From: CAIUMH01 sp963758555
GTDB taxonomy: Bacteria; Actinomycetota; Acidimicrobiia; Acidimicrobiales; RAAP-2
Length of the DNA stretch: 64,000 nucleotides
Direction: 5' to 3'
Assembly: GCA_963758555.1 (NCBI GenBank)
Contig: CAVWVW010000003.1
Span: 1,550,001 to 1,614,000 of the forward strand
Part shown: piece after piece, positions 36,105 through 45,286 of the stretch
Numbering within the stretch: position 1 is the stretch's first letter
Layout of the letters: each line of letters begins with the position of its first letter
Translations under genes and position numbers: made by a program
The notes under the pieces: model-generated
What the model was told of the DNA's origin: nothing
Databases searched by the model: none
The model's input: only the letters and a program-made list of their open reading frames with translations

Positions 36105-36629
36105 CTAGTAGCGGATCGACGACTGGCGGGTGGTCTTGACGACCTCGCCGTGCTGGTTGGTCCAGGTGTCCTCGGTCTCGGTGAACAGCATGAGCCCGAG
36201 GCGTCCCTCGCGCTCGGTGTAGTCGGCCAAGATCGACTCGGAGGTGATCACGTCGCCAGGGCGCATCCGCACCCCGTAGGTCACCGACATCCCCCCGTTG
36301 AGCTGGAAGCTGAGCCCCGGTCCCTCGATGCCGAGCGAGTGCTCGAAGAGATCCGAGTCGTTCGGCCCGGAGATCGGCTTCGCCTCGGAGACCTCCTTGG
36401 AGGCCGCCATCCAGGCGAAGGGGTTGAACTCCTCGGGGGCCACGATGCCGCCGTGGACGGTGGTGGCGGCATGCGCGTCATCCCAGAACAGCCTCGGGGG
36501 CTCCTCGGGCCAGTAGACAGCGATCGCCCAACGGCGAATGTCTGACGCCGAGACCGGAAAGGACTCGCGCTTGCTCAGTCGAGAGCCGAGGATGCCTCGC
36601 ATCTCCTCGCTGATGTACGACGTCGTCAT
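36105..36629 (-). CDS. MaoC N-terminal-like dehydratase, partner subunit
   Basis: A 174-residue protein of the FAS1/HadA-HadC type. The opening SKRESFPVSASDIRRWAIAVYWPEEPP and the central hot-dog helix region GGIVAPEEFNPFAWM are characteristic. SFQLNGGMSVTYGVRMRPGDVITSES is followed by the strand LMLFTETEDTWTNQHGE. It lacks the catalytic motif of its neighbour, as expected of the substrate-binding half. It is the first gene of the pair. Confidence 0.8.
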   Translation of the reverse strand: MTTSYISEEMRGILGSRLSKRESFPVSASDIRRWAIAVYWPEEPPRLFWDDAHAATTVHGGIVAPEEFNPFAWMAASKEVSEAKPISGPNDSDLFEHSLGIEGPGLSFQLNGGMSVTYGVRMRPGDVITSESILADYTEREGRLGLMLFTETEDTWTNQHGEVVKTTRQSSIRY

Positions 36630-36676
36630 GATTGCTCAGACCCCCCTTGGCCCCGCTCCTTCGCACCGCGCGTCGA

Positions 36677-36725
36677 GCCGGTGCCCAATGCCGGTGCTCA
36701 ATGCCGGTGCCCAATGTAGGTGCCC
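36677..36725. repeat. 13-bp tandem repeat, about 3.7 copies
   Basis: The unit GCCGGTGCCCAAT occurs at 36677, 36690 (one C to T change) and 36703, then decays into GTAGGTGCCC. It lies in the intergenic region upstream of the MaoC pair. It may be a small minisatellite. No function is visible. Confidence 0.85.
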
Positions 36726-36807
36726 TTGCACGCCTCTGAGCCGCCCAGCCGCTTGGCCGCCTCAGCAGACCGGGCCTCGCGCTGGCTCGCCGTTGCTCTC
36801 TCGGCGG

Positions 36808-37579
36808 CTACCGCGCCGCCATCTTGAGCACAGCGAAGGTCGCCCCGTCAGGGTCGGTGAGCACCGAGAAGCGCCCCGGCGGGATGTCGGTCGGTGGGAC
36901 GAGCACAGTCGATCCACGCGCTCGAAGCCTTGGTCACGGTGGCATCGGTGTCCTCGACGCCGAAGTACACGAGCCAGTGCGCCGGCACGTCGGCGGGGAC
37001 CATGTCAGGCATCGCCAGCATGCCGGCGATCGACTTGTCGCCGAGCTTGAACTCGGTGTAGGCCATGCCCCCCATGTCAAGGTCGTTCGCCTCCCAGCCG
37101 AACACGTCGGCGTAGAAGCTCTTCGCTGCCGTGAGGTCACGCGTGTTGAGCTCGTTCCACACGAACGACCCGGGCTCGTTCGCCAGCTCGGCGCCGATGA
37201 ACGACTTGGGCTGCCAGACGCCGATCGCCGCGCCCGTCGTGTCGGCGAACACGGCCATCCTCCCGATGTCCGAGACGTCCATGGTCTCGACGAACACGGT
37301 GCCACCCGCCTGCTTGGCCAGCTCGACGGTGGCGTCAGCGTCGACCACCGTCACGTAGGTGGTCCACACGCACGGCTGCTCGGGGCTCATCGTCGCCATG
37401 TCTCCGGCCACCGAGCTGCCGGCTTTGCGGTTGATCGTGTAGTGACCCATGTCCTCGCCCTGGTCCTCCGCCTCCCAGCCGAAGAGGTCTGCGTAGAAGG
37501 CGCTCGAGGACGAGAGGTCCTTGGTGGCGTGATCGACCCAGGACGGCGTCCCCGGTTCGTAGAAGGTGAACTCTGGCAT
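36808..37579 (-). CDS. Two-domain VOC (glyoxalase/bleomycin-resistance-like) protein, frameshifted
   Basis: About 256 residues forming two tandem VOC modules. Module 1 has SWVDHATKDLSSSSAFYADLFGWE and CVWTTYVTVVDADATVELA. Module 2 has FVWNELNTRDLTAAKSFYADVFGWE and HWLVYFGVEDTDATV. A +1 shift near 36916 must be removed to reach the typical end VLVPPTDIPPGRFSVLTDPDGATFAVL and the stop at 36808. The two-domain arrangement is common in actinobacterial VOC proteins of unknown substrate, which often use a divalent metal. No operon partner is evident. Confidence 0.85.
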
Positions 37580-37713
37580 CTGCTTGTCCTCCCTGGTTGG
37601 TGGTGCTGGACCTGTGAGCGAACCTAGTCCTGGACGCTGACCGATACCTTGCGATCAGGTGACCACACGGTGACGTCTGCGACGCGTGGCGAATCCTGCT
37701 CGCGTGAGGGAGC

Positions 37714-38500
37714 TCACCTGGTGGAGGGAAGCGGCTCGCCCGTCTCGAGCAGCGTCTTCAAGCTCGAGAGGAAGATCGGCCAGCCGTTGCGCACCATCGT
37801 CGCTGCCAGGCTGCCTGGCTCGAAGTCATCGTGGATGACCGTGAGCTTGACCTGGTCGCCGACCGGCTCGAGCTCGAAGGTGGCTCGCGAGCGGCGCTCG
37901 CTGGCCAGCCGGTCGAAGACCTCGTCGTCGAAGCGCGCTCTCATCTCGGGCGAGAAGGTGTGCCACGTGTAGGACAACCGAGTGAAAGGGTCCGCCTCGA
38001 GGACCACCTGGGCCGGATCCTCGATGAGCACCCCGTTGTTGTTCCAGACCATCGTGGAGCCCACCGCCCAGTCCGTCTCAAAGGTGGTCTGCCACCACCG
38101 TGAGGTGAAGGCCGGGTTGGTGAGCGCCTCCCAGAGGCGCTCCGGTGTGGTCTTGATGTAGGTCGTGTAGACGAATTCGAGCTGTTCCATTGGCGGTTCC
38201 TCCAGTGCTCGCTTCAGATCCGAGAGGGCTCGGACCCTTCGAGCGTCATAGCGGTTGATCCAACGCTCAGCGATCTCGTTGATCGGGACGGCGTTGAGGT
38301 AGTGGCGCTTCTCTCTCCCCTCCTTCCTCGAGGTGACGAGGTTCGCCCCCTCCAAGATGGCCAGGTGCTTGCTGACCGACTGGCGGGCAATGCCCATGCC
38401 CTCGGAGAGCTGGCGGAGGTTCTGGCCGTTGCGCTCGTTCAATCGATCGAGCAGCGCGGCGACGAGTCGGATCGCCAAGCGCCTTGAAGACGTCGACCAC
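37714..38500 (-). CDS. ArsR-type regulator fused to an AHSA1/SRPBCC domain, frameshifted
   Basis: About 261 residues. The winged helix is VFKALGDPTRRALLDRLNERNGQNLRQLSEGMGIARQSVSKHLAILEGANLV, followed by the conserved HYLNAVPINEIAERWINRY. An in-frame AHSA1 domain follows (FVYTTYIKTTPERLWEALTNPAFTSRWW). A +1 shift near 38458 lies in the first helix, and the GTG at 38500 is the reconstructed start. An internal ATG at 38190 has its own GGAGG site, so the SRPBCC half could also be made alone. It lies 20 bp downstream of another SRPBCC gene and would probably repress that operon. Confidence 0.8.
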
Positions 38501-38520
38501 TGAGCGCTCGCCCCCGAGAC

Positions 38521-38959
38521 TCAGAACTTCAGGTCTTCGGGAAACGGCGTGCCCGTACCCGTCTCGAGGACGCTCTTCGCGCTCAAGAGGAAGTAGGCCC
38601 ACCGGGCGCTGCAGTGGGCCATGAACGCTGTCGGATGGCGCCACCCGGCGTGCTCGAACATGACCACAGTCTCGTCGCCTTCCTGAGTGAGGTCGAACGA
38701 GATCGTGGTGCCCACCCACTCCTCCGCGCCTTGCACGCAGGACCAACCCACACGACCGTCGGAGTCGAGCTTCGTGACCTCCACGACGGCTGCGGGATCC
38801 GGGTCACCGAAGTAGAACTCGAGCGTCGAGCCCTCCTTGGCCTCCCCCCTCACGCCGTCGCGCGGTCCACCAGCTGGCGATCCCCTCGGGGGTGGCAAAG
38901 ATCTCGAAGGACTCCGTGAGAGGTGCGGAGACGACGACGCGGTGTCTGATGTCTGGCAT
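38521..38959 (-). CDS. AHSA1/SRPBCC domain protein, frameshifted
   Basis: About 145 residues of the AHSA1-type START-like fold. The start is MPDIRHRVVVSAPLTESFEIF with GIASWWT. After a +1 shift near 38860 come EGSTLEFYFGD, VGWSCVQGAEEWVGTTISFDL, HAGWRHPTAFMAHCSARWAYFL and the family end SAKSVLETG. These bind hydrophobic ligands in an internal cavity. The ATG has AAGGAG. It is the first gene of an operon with the ArsR-SRPBCC fusion, directly behind the promoter at about 39.0 kb. Confidence 0.82.
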
Positions 38960-38983
38960 GGTGCTGCTCCTTTTGCGTAACCA

Positions 38984-39025
38984 TTTGGCTGCCTAATATT
39001 AAGCAGCCAAAAGGCTGCATGTCAA
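38984..39025 (-). promoter_or_regulatory. Sigma-70-type promoter with overlapping palindromic operator
   Basis: Reading leftwards, a consensus -35 TTGACA (39020-39025) and a -10 TAATAT (38996-39001) are 18 bp apart. A perfect inverted repeat TTTGGCTGC-N10-GCAGCCAAA (38984-39011) is centred on the -10. This geometry suits repression by the ArsR-type regulator of the same operon. The repressor identity is inferred. Confidence 0.75.
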
Positions 39026-39110
39026 CCCCTTCTCCCGCCGTCTTCGATGGGAAGGCCCGACAGCTGCTCGAGAGACGGGGAGGCAGGAGAACTCTCGTAA
39101 GGTCGGCCCC

Positions 39111-41411
39111 GTGACGCCTCGCTCGAAGCGCACCGCCTGGGCCGCGTGGTACGAGAGCCATGATCGGAGCTTCGCTGCCCTACGCCGCGCCGCGCGGACC
39201 GCTCTCGTGATGCCCCTGGTGCTCTTCTTCGGCTCGACCGTGCTCGGGAACGCCACCGTCGCGACCTTTGGCGCCTTCGGCGCCTTCGCCATGACGCTGC
39301 TCGCCGTCATCGAGGGCGACCGACGCCAGCGGTTCCAAGGGCAGCTCGCTCTCGCGTGCGCAGGAGCGGCCTTCATCTGCGTGGGGACCTTGGCCTCACA
39401 GGCTCCCTGGAGCGCCACGCTGGCCATGCTCGTCGTCGGGTTCGTGGTCCTCTTCACCTCGGTGCTCAGCTCCACCTTGACCAACGTGACGACGGCCCTG
39501 CTGCTGTCGTTCATCCTGCCCGTGTCGCTGGCAGCTCCCGCCTCAGCGGTGCCGAGCCGACTCGCGGGGTGGGCGCTGGCTGGTCTCGGCGCCCTCGTCG
39601 CCACCGCGTTGCTCTGGCCCGCTCCTCGCTCCGAGCCGCTTCGCACACGGGCGCTCAGCGCCTGCCAAGCCCTCGCTGCCGCGCTGCACGCGTGCTCGGA
39701 GCCCCACGACGACCTCGGGCTTGTGTCAACGACGCACACCGAGCTGCACGAGCTCGAGCGAGCACTCGACGAGGCGATGGCGGCGCTCCAGCGCCAGTTC
39801 ACCTCGACGCCCTATCGACCGACGAGCCTCAGCGTCGAGTCTCGAGTGCTCCTCCAGCTGGTCGATCAGCTGACGTGGACCAACGCGGTCTTCGGATTCT
39901 GGATCAACGCCGACGACCAGAGCAGGCAGGCGCCCTCGCTCGAGTCGATGAGGCGAGCGATCGTCGACGTCCTCGAGGCAAGCGCGCAGCTGCTCGCAGA
40001 TCCACAGGGGGATCTCGGAGCGCTTCGCGCCTTCCTCGAGCGCCTCGAGGACCAGCCTCTTGCCTACGACCAGGAGTTCGCTCTGCTCAGATCAGATCAA
40101 CGAGCTCGAGGCGAGGACGAGGGACGCTCAGCGCTGCGCAGGACCATCGACGCCAGCTTCCGGCTCCAGGAGCTAGCTCACGGTGCCTCGCAGATAGGTG
40201 CCAGCACCCTGTTGATCGTCACCGCGGAGCGCCGCACGTGGCGCGCTCGGCTGCTCGGCCAGCGACCCGAGGGCACGTCGTCGACGGCAGCCATCGCCCG
40301 CGTGCGGGTCGCGAGCCACGCCACGTGGAGCTCGGTGTGGCTGCAGAACAGCATCAGAGGGGCCGTCACCTTGGCGTTGGCCACGCTGGTGGCCTCCGAG
40401 ATCGGGCTCCAGCACGCGTTCTGGGTGGTCCTCGGCGCGATGGCGGTGCTGCGGTCCAACGCGCTGGCCACCGGGCAGAACGCACTCCGGGCGGTCATCG
40501 GCACCTCGGTCGGCTTCCTCGTCGGCGGAGCGATCGTCCTCGGCCTGGGGACCCACGACGCCGCTCTGTGGGCACTGCTGCCCTTCGCGATCCTGCTGGC
40601 AGGTGTCGCACCGGCTGCGGTCTCCTTCACTGCCGGTCAGGCGGCCTTCACCGTCCTGGTCATCGTGATGTACAACCTCATCAGCCCGGTCGGCTGGAAG
40701 GTGGGCGCCCTTCGAATCCAAGACGTGGGCATCGGCTGCCTGGTGAGCCTCGTCGGCGGCTTGGCCTTCTGGCCTCGAGGAGCAAGCGCGACGCTTCGTC
40801 GTGCCCTGGGGGACGCCTACGTGGCCACCGCCTCGTACCTCGCTGCGGCGATCGGCTTTGCCGCCAGCCAAGCTGAGCCTGAGCGAGCGCGACCACGCGA
40901 TCTCCCGGACCTCGGCGCTGCCAGCACGGCGCTCGAAGCGTGGATCCGGCTCGATGACGCCTTTCGGACCTACCTCAACGAGCGAGGGACCAAGATCCTC
41001 CCTCTCTCCGAGATCACCAGCCTCGTGACGGGGGTGACCAGGCTTCGCCTCGCCGGCGATGTGGTCGTCGAGCTGTGGCGAGAACCAGGACCGCTGTCGG
41101 CCGCCCACGCGTCCGCCGTGCGCCACGAGCTCGTCGAGAGCGCGGCTCGGCTCCAGGCATGGTTCGGTCAGTTCGCAGGGTCCCTCAGCACCACGAGCAC
41201 GCGTCTCGATCCGCCGATCCCCGGAGCGTCGCTCGATCGGCTCTTGGCTCTGCTCGAGCCCGAGCTTCGAGCCCACGAGCACGCCCGCTGGTGGTCTGCG
41301 GTCCGGGTTGCCTGGACAGCGGACTTCCTCGACGCCGTGGCCAAGATGCAGGCGCAGCTCGCGGCGACCCTGACCAGCGAGCGGGGCGACGAGCTCGACG
41401 GGCGCGCGTGA
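39111..41411 (+). CDS. FUSC family (fusaric acid resistance-like) transporter
   Basis: A 766-residue intact protein. A first membrane bundle (about residues 30-170) is followed by a soluble helical region (about 180-400). A second FUSC membrane bundle spans about 410-550 (IGLQHAFWVVLGAMAVLRSN, then VIGTSVGFLVGGAIVLGLG), with a C-terminal cytoplasmic domain. FUSC proteins export aromatic acids or serve as envelope efflux components. The start is a GTG. It is divergent from the SRPBCC/ArsR operon. The substrate is unknown, and no membrane-fusion partner is nearby. Confidence 0.85.
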   Translation: MTPRSKRTAWAAWYESHDRSFAALRRAARTALVMPLVLFFGSTVLGNATVATFGAFGAFAMTLLAVIEGDRRQRFQGQLALACAGAAFICVGTLASQAPWSATLAMLVVGFVVLFTSVLSSTLTNVTTALLLSFILPVSLAAPASAVPSRLAGWALAGLGALVATALLWPAPRSEPLRTRALSACQALAAALHACSEPHDDLGLVSTTHTELHELERALDEAMAALQRQFTSTPYRPTSLSVESRVLLQLVDQLTWTNAVFGFWINADDQSRQAPSLESMRRAIVDVLEASAQLLADPQGDLGALRAFLERLEDQPLAYDQEFALLRSDQRARGEDEGRSALRRTIDASFRLQELAHGASQIGASTLLIVTAERRTWRARLLGQRPEGTSSTAAIARVRVASHATWSSVWLQNSIRGAVTLALATLVASEIGLQHAFWVVLGAMAVLRSNALATGQNALRAVIGTSVGFLVGGAIVLGLGTHDAALWALLPFAILLAGVAPAAVSFTAGQAAFTVLVIVMYNLISPVGWKVGALRIQDVGIGCLVSLVGGLAFWPRGASATLRRALGDAYVATASYLAAAIGFAASQAEPERARPRDLPDLGAASTALEAWIRLDDAFRTYLNERGTKILPLSEITSLVTGVTRLRLAGDVVVELWREPGPLSAAHASAVRHELVESAARLQAWFGQFAGSLSTTSTRLDPPIPGASLDRLLALLEPELRAHEHARWWSAVRVAWTADFLDAVAKMQAQLAATLTSERGDELDGRA

Positions 41412-41447
41412 CCATAGGCTGAGGGGCACGCTGAGAAGGGAGCCGAG

Positions 41448-42014
41448 ATGGCCAAGGTCTTGCTCGAAGCGACAGCCGTGTTCGTGGGCGTGATGGCCGC
41501 CCTTGCCGTCTTTGCCGGGGTGATCTACCTCTGGGCTCGGCGACGCTTTCGACGGCTTCTGACGCGGCTCGTCCTCCGAGCCGGAGGCGGTGACTTCTCC
41601 GTCGGGAGCCTGGTGACGACCATCCGGGTCAACCGCCATGGCGTCTCGACCGGGCTCGCTCGAAGGCGACTGCAGATCGACGTGCGCGGTGCGGTGAGCG
41701 CTGTGCACCAGGCCGAGCGTGCGGGCGCCCCGCTCGGCGAGCTCGGCAGCCTGGCCGCGGAGCTCGAGCTCGCTGCGCACTCGCTCGACCAAGCCATGGC
41801 GTCGATGGGACCGGCCGGTGTGACGCCGGTGGTCCTCGGCCGGGCGAGAGAGCTCGGCACGTCAGCCCGGCTGTTGCGCCACCAGGCAGAGATCCTCTTG
41901 GCCGGTGCCGCCGTGCCTGGCCATCGAGCTCTGGTCACGACGATCAGCTCGACGAGCCAGACGAGCACCTCACGACGAGCTGATCGGCTCCGACGAGGGA
42001 TCCTCATCCGCTAG
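41448..42014 (+). CDS. Membrane-anchored protein of unknown function
   Basis: A 188-residue protein with one N-terminal transmembrane helix (VFVGVMAALAVFAGVIYLW). A basic stretch and a mostly helical cytoplasmic domain follow (ELGSLAAELELAAHSLDQAMASMG). The start is an ATG with GGGAGC upstream, 37 bp after the FUSC gene, so co-transcription is likely. No recognised domain. Confidence 0.65.
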   Translation: MAKVLLEATAVFVGVMAALAVFAGVIYLWARRRFRRLLTRLVLRAGGGDFSVGSLVTTIRVNRHGVSTGLARRRLQIDVRGAVSAVHQAERAGAPLGELGSLAAELELAAHSLDQAMASMGPAGVTPVVLGRARELGTSARLLRHQAEILLAGAAVPGHRALVTTISSTSQTSTSRRADRLRRGILIR

Positions 42015-42132
42015 CGGTAGCTCCCAAGGACATCGTTGACAAGGAGAGGCCTCGCTTGTCGGATGGGCGCCGCATGCGCCCACGGCGAGGCTTCGTCGGG
42101 TCTCGGAGAGTGGTCGTTAGCCTGGTTCGATC

Positions 42133-43842
42133 GTGGCCATCCTCATCGACCTCCAAGACGTCTCGCTGGAGGGTGCTGACCGCGATCTCTTCGAAGGGCT
42201 CTCACTCACCGTCTCGTCCGGTGACCGCATCGGGATCGTCGGGATCAACGGCGCAGGCAAGTCGTCGCTGCTCAGGATCCTGGCGGGACGCTTGGAGCCC
42301 AGCTCGGGCACGATCCGCCGGGGCCAAGGCACCCACGTCGGGTTCCTCGAGCAGATCCCGACGCTGCCCAGGGGCACCGTCCGAGAGGCGGTGGGTGGCG
42401 GCTGGCAGATGGACGCAGCCCTCGACCGTCTCGGCATGCTCGACGAAGAGGCCACCCAGACCGAGCACCTCTCCGGAGGGCAGATCAAGCGCGTGGCCCT
42501 CGCCAAGCTCTTCGCCGATCCTGCCGACGTGCTCATCTTGGACGAGCCGACGAACCACCTCGATCTCCACGCCATCGAGTGGCTCGAGCAGCAGATCATG
42601 GGCTTTCGCGGTGCGGTCGTGCTGGTCAGCCACGATCGATTCCTCCTCGATCAGGTGACCACCCGCATGGTCGAGATCGATCGGGGCAAGACCTACGTGC
42701 ACCCGGGTGGCTACGCCAAGCTCCTCGAAGCCCAAGCCGAGCGTGAGCAGCAGGCGGCCTCAGCCGAGCAGACGAGGAAGAACCTGGCGCGCACCGAGCT
42801 GGCCTGGTTGCGACGGGGGGTCAAGGCTCGCTCCACCAAGCCCCAGGCGCGCCTCGATGCCGCCGAGCGACTCTTGGCCCAGCGGCCCGACGCACCTGCT
42901 CGAGAGGGGGCCTTGGAGCTCAGCGTCGAGATGCCCCGGCTCGGCAACACGGTCATCAAGGTGCACCACGGAGGCTTCTCCTATCCCGACGGCCACCAGA
43001 TCCTCCGCGACGTCTCTCTCGATCTGGCGCCCGGCGAGCGGCTCGGGATCGTGGGCCCCAACGGTGCGGGCAAGTCGACGCTGCTGGACCTGCTCGCCGG
43101 GGTCCTGCAGCCCAGCGTCGGGACGATCAAGGTGGGGCCGACCGTCGTGACGTCCTACTTCGAGCAAGACGGCGGGAGCATCAACCTCGAGCTCACCGTC
43201 CAAGAGCTCGTGGCGGGGCCTCAGGGGATCCCCGGCACGCCGTCGGACGTGGCGCTCATGAAGCGCTTCTGGTTCGGCGGCGCGCTCCCCTTCGCCAGAG
43301 CCCGTGAGCTCTCAGGCGGCGAGCGGCGCCGCCTCCAGCTGCTCTTGGCCTTGGCGGTGCGGCCCAACGTCCTGTTCCTCGACGAGCCCACCAACGATCT
43401 CGACCTCGAGACGATCCGGCTGCTCGAGGAGTTCTTGGCCCGCTGGTCGGGCACCTTGGTCGTCGCCTCGCACGACCGGACCTTCTTGAGCCGCACGACC
43501 GAGCGGCTCGTGGAGGTCCACCCTGATGGCTCGGTGGTGGACCTCCCCGGCGGCATCGACGCCTGGATCGCTCGCTCGCTGGCCGGGGGAGGGGGGCAGA
43601 GAACGCCCGGCGTCTCGGCCAAGCCAGCTCAGAGCTCCGGCTCCGGCTCCGGCTCGGTGAGCCGACAGCTGCGAGAGACAGAGAAGGAGATGACCCGCCT
43701 CGAGCGCCGCACGGAGACGCTGACCAACAAGATCGTCGCCAGCGCCGACTTGGCCGAGCAGCGAGCGCTCGACCTCGAGCTCAAAGGCGTCCGCCAAGAG
43801 CTGGCCGACGCCGAGGATCGCTGGCTGGCACTCTCGGACTGA
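42133..43842 (+). CDS. ABC-F family ATPase (Uup-like)
   Basis: A 569-residue soluble protein with two ABC cassettes. Cassette 1 has Walker A GINGAGKSS, signature LSGGQ and Walker B LILDEPTNHLD. Cassette 2 has GPNGAGKST, LSGGERRR and LFLDEPTNDLD. A linker rich in Glu/Gln/Arg lies between (EREQQAASAEQTRKNLA). A C-terminal coiled coil (RQLRETEKEMTRLERRTETL) is Uup-like. ABC-F proteins act on ribosomes or in antibiotic resistance and are not transporters. The GTG start gives MAILIDLQDVSLEG. The frame is intact. The specific role cannot be deduced. Confidence 0.9.
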   Translation: MAILIDLQDVSLEGADRDLFEGLSLTVSSGDRIGIVGINGAGKSSLLRILAGRLEPSSGTIRRGQGTHVGFLEQIPTLPRGTVREAVGGGWQMDAALDRLGMLDEEATQTEHLSGGQIKRVALAKLFADPADVLILDEPTNHLDLHAIEWLEQQIMGFRGAVVLVSHDRFLLDQVTTRMVEIDRGKTYVHPGGYAKLLEAQAEREQQAASAEQTRKNLARTELAWLRRGVKARSTKPQARLDAAERLLAQRPDAPAREGALELSVEMPRLGNTVIKVHHGGFSYPDGHQILRDVSLDLAPGERLGIVGPNGAGKSTLLDLLAGVLQPSVGTIKVGPTVVTSYFEQDGGSINLELTVQELVAGPQGIPGTPSDVALMKRFWFGGALPFARARELSGGERRRLQLLLALAVRPNVLFLDEPTNDLDLETIRLLEEFLARWSGTLVVASHDRTFLSRTTERLVEVHPDGSVVDLPGGIDAWIARSLAGGGGQRTPGVSAKPAQSSGSGSGSVSRQLRETEKEMTRLERRTETLTNKIVASADLAEQRALDLELKGVRQELADAEDRWLALSD

Positions 43843-43878
43843 CGCCGAGGGCCCCGCCGCGCTCAGTAGCCTGCCCGG

Positions 43879-44323
43879 ATGCGACGTGGCACTCGACGAG
43901 GCAGCTACCTCACACTTCTCGTCGTGTCGGGGCTCGTCTTGAGCGCCTGCAGCGGCGGCGGCACCGGGAGCTCCAGCCCTTCGACGACGCTGTCCTCGCA
44001 GGACAAGGCAGCCTGCACGGCGATGGAAGCAAAGATCTCCCAGATGAACAGCGCGCTGGCAGCCTTCACGTCGTCGAACACGAAGGCCACCGCCAACCAG
44101 CTTCGAGCCGTCAACGTCGCCATCGTCAACCTCGGTGCTGCTGCGCAGAAGCAGGCCAAGGTGGCAGGCCCCACGCTCAAGGCGCAGCTCGACGCGGTGG
44201 CGAGCAAGGTGAGCCCTCTCGAGGCTCGCGCTCTCAGGCCAGGGCGGGAGCGTGAGCGAGACCTCCAACGCCTTCTTGAAGGCGGCCGAGGCCGTCAGTC
44301 AAGCGTGCACCGGGCAGCCGTAG
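43879..44323 (+). CDS. Small putative lipoprotein, frameshifted
   Basis: About 147 residues. The signal peptide has lipobox LVLSAC (Cys near residue 24), followed by Ser/Gly/Thr linker. The helical domain TAMEAKISQMNSALAAFTSSN and VAIVNLGAAAQKQAKVAG suggests a helical bundle. A +1 shift near 44237 restores the C-terminal GSVSETSNAFLKAAEAVSQA with a final Cys, able to pair with the Cys in KAACTAM. No family is recognised. It lies 36 bp behind the ABC-F gene. Confidence 0.6.
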
Positions 44324-44473
44324 CGACGCACGCGGCGAGAAGGCACGGCCGCACCCCCTGCGCAACGCCGTGCTCGTCCAGCCGAACAGCGAGGAGATGG
44401 TCGACCTCGAGCACAGCGACGACCGCTCGAGGGCAGGGTGGCTCGAAGCGCTTGGCTGGTCGCCAGCGCTGCC

Positions 44474-45268
44474 TCAGGGCCTCGCTGCGTGGGGCACCGA
44501 GGCCTCATGGGTGAGCACCACGCCGTCGGATGCCCCTGCGCTGCTGTAGTGGTTGGCCACGATGAACAAGGTGAGGCCGTCGTCGCCGCCGAGCATGCAG
44601 GCGAAGCACCCACGATCAGCCTCGACGGTCTCGAGGACCTCACCGCCCTCCGCGACCCGCACGCAGCGCTGACCGGGCACGCTGGCGTACCAGATCGCCC
44701 CCTCGGCGTCGGCGCAGATCCCGTCAGGTGCTGCTCCCTCCCCGAGGTCTGCCCACAGGCGACGATCGATGAGCTCGCCTGCCTCGGTGATCGTCCAAGC
44801 CGTCAACCGGTCGGCATGCGATTCGGCCAGCACCAAGGTGTCGTCGCCGAGCACCACCATCCCATTCGGGAACCAGACGTCGTCCGCCGCCAGTCTGCTG
44901 GTGCCGTCAGGCAGGACGACGCTGACGGTGCCTGCCTTGCGCTCTTCCCACGGCATCGATCCCGGCATGTCGACCCACACCCGGCCTGACGCATCGACGA
45001 CGATCTCGTTGAAGGCCTGGCCGGGCGCGCCGTAGGGTGCGAGCTCTGCTCCGGTGACCACGCCGTTCGACGTCGTGAGCACGAGGCGATCGTCAGGGAG
45101 CCAGTCAATCGAGAACGGCAGGCCATCGACTCGGGCAACGACCTCGCGGTGGCCATCGGGGTCGAAGGCCAGCACCTCACCGGCCAGCCAGTCGCACATC
45201 CAGAACCGCCCGTCGTGCCAACGCGGTGACTCGCCCATCTGGAGCCCGCTGGCGAACAGCTCGGTCAC
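44474..45268 (-). CDS. SMP-30/gluconolactonase family hydrolase
   Basis: A 264-residue six-bladed beta-propeller. The metal-binding Glu is in GESPRWHDGRFWMCDW. The inner-channel Asn sits in DVWFPNGMVV and the late Asp in PDGICADAEGAIWYA. The end CVRVAEGGEVLETVEA and GLTLFIVA matches the family. These calcium- or zinc-dependent lactonases hydrolyse sugar or other lactones. The start is a GTG. The cupin gene 18 bp upstream is on the same strand, suggesting a two-gene operon. Confidence 0.88.
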   Translation of the reverse strand: MTELFASGLQMGESPRWHDGRFWMCDWLAGEVLAFDPDGHREVVARVDGLPFSIDWLPDDRLVLTTSNGVVTGAELAPYGAPGQAFNEIVVDASGRVWVDMPGSMPWEERKAGTVSVVLPDGTSRLAADDVWFPNGMVVLGDDTLVLAESHADRLTAWTITEAGELIDRRLWADLGEGAAPDGICADAEGAIWYASVPGQRCVRVAEGGEVLETVEADRGCFACMLGGDDGLTLFIVANHYSSAGASDGVVLTHEASVPHAARP

Positions 45269-45286
45269 CGATCGGTCACCCCACGC

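Noticed and set aside
40173..41792. 539-residue open frame antisense to the FUSC gene
   Set aside because: Same GC-driven shadow effect. The FUSC frame has clear helices and motifs, while this one is Arg/Glu/Gly/His-rich with no domain.
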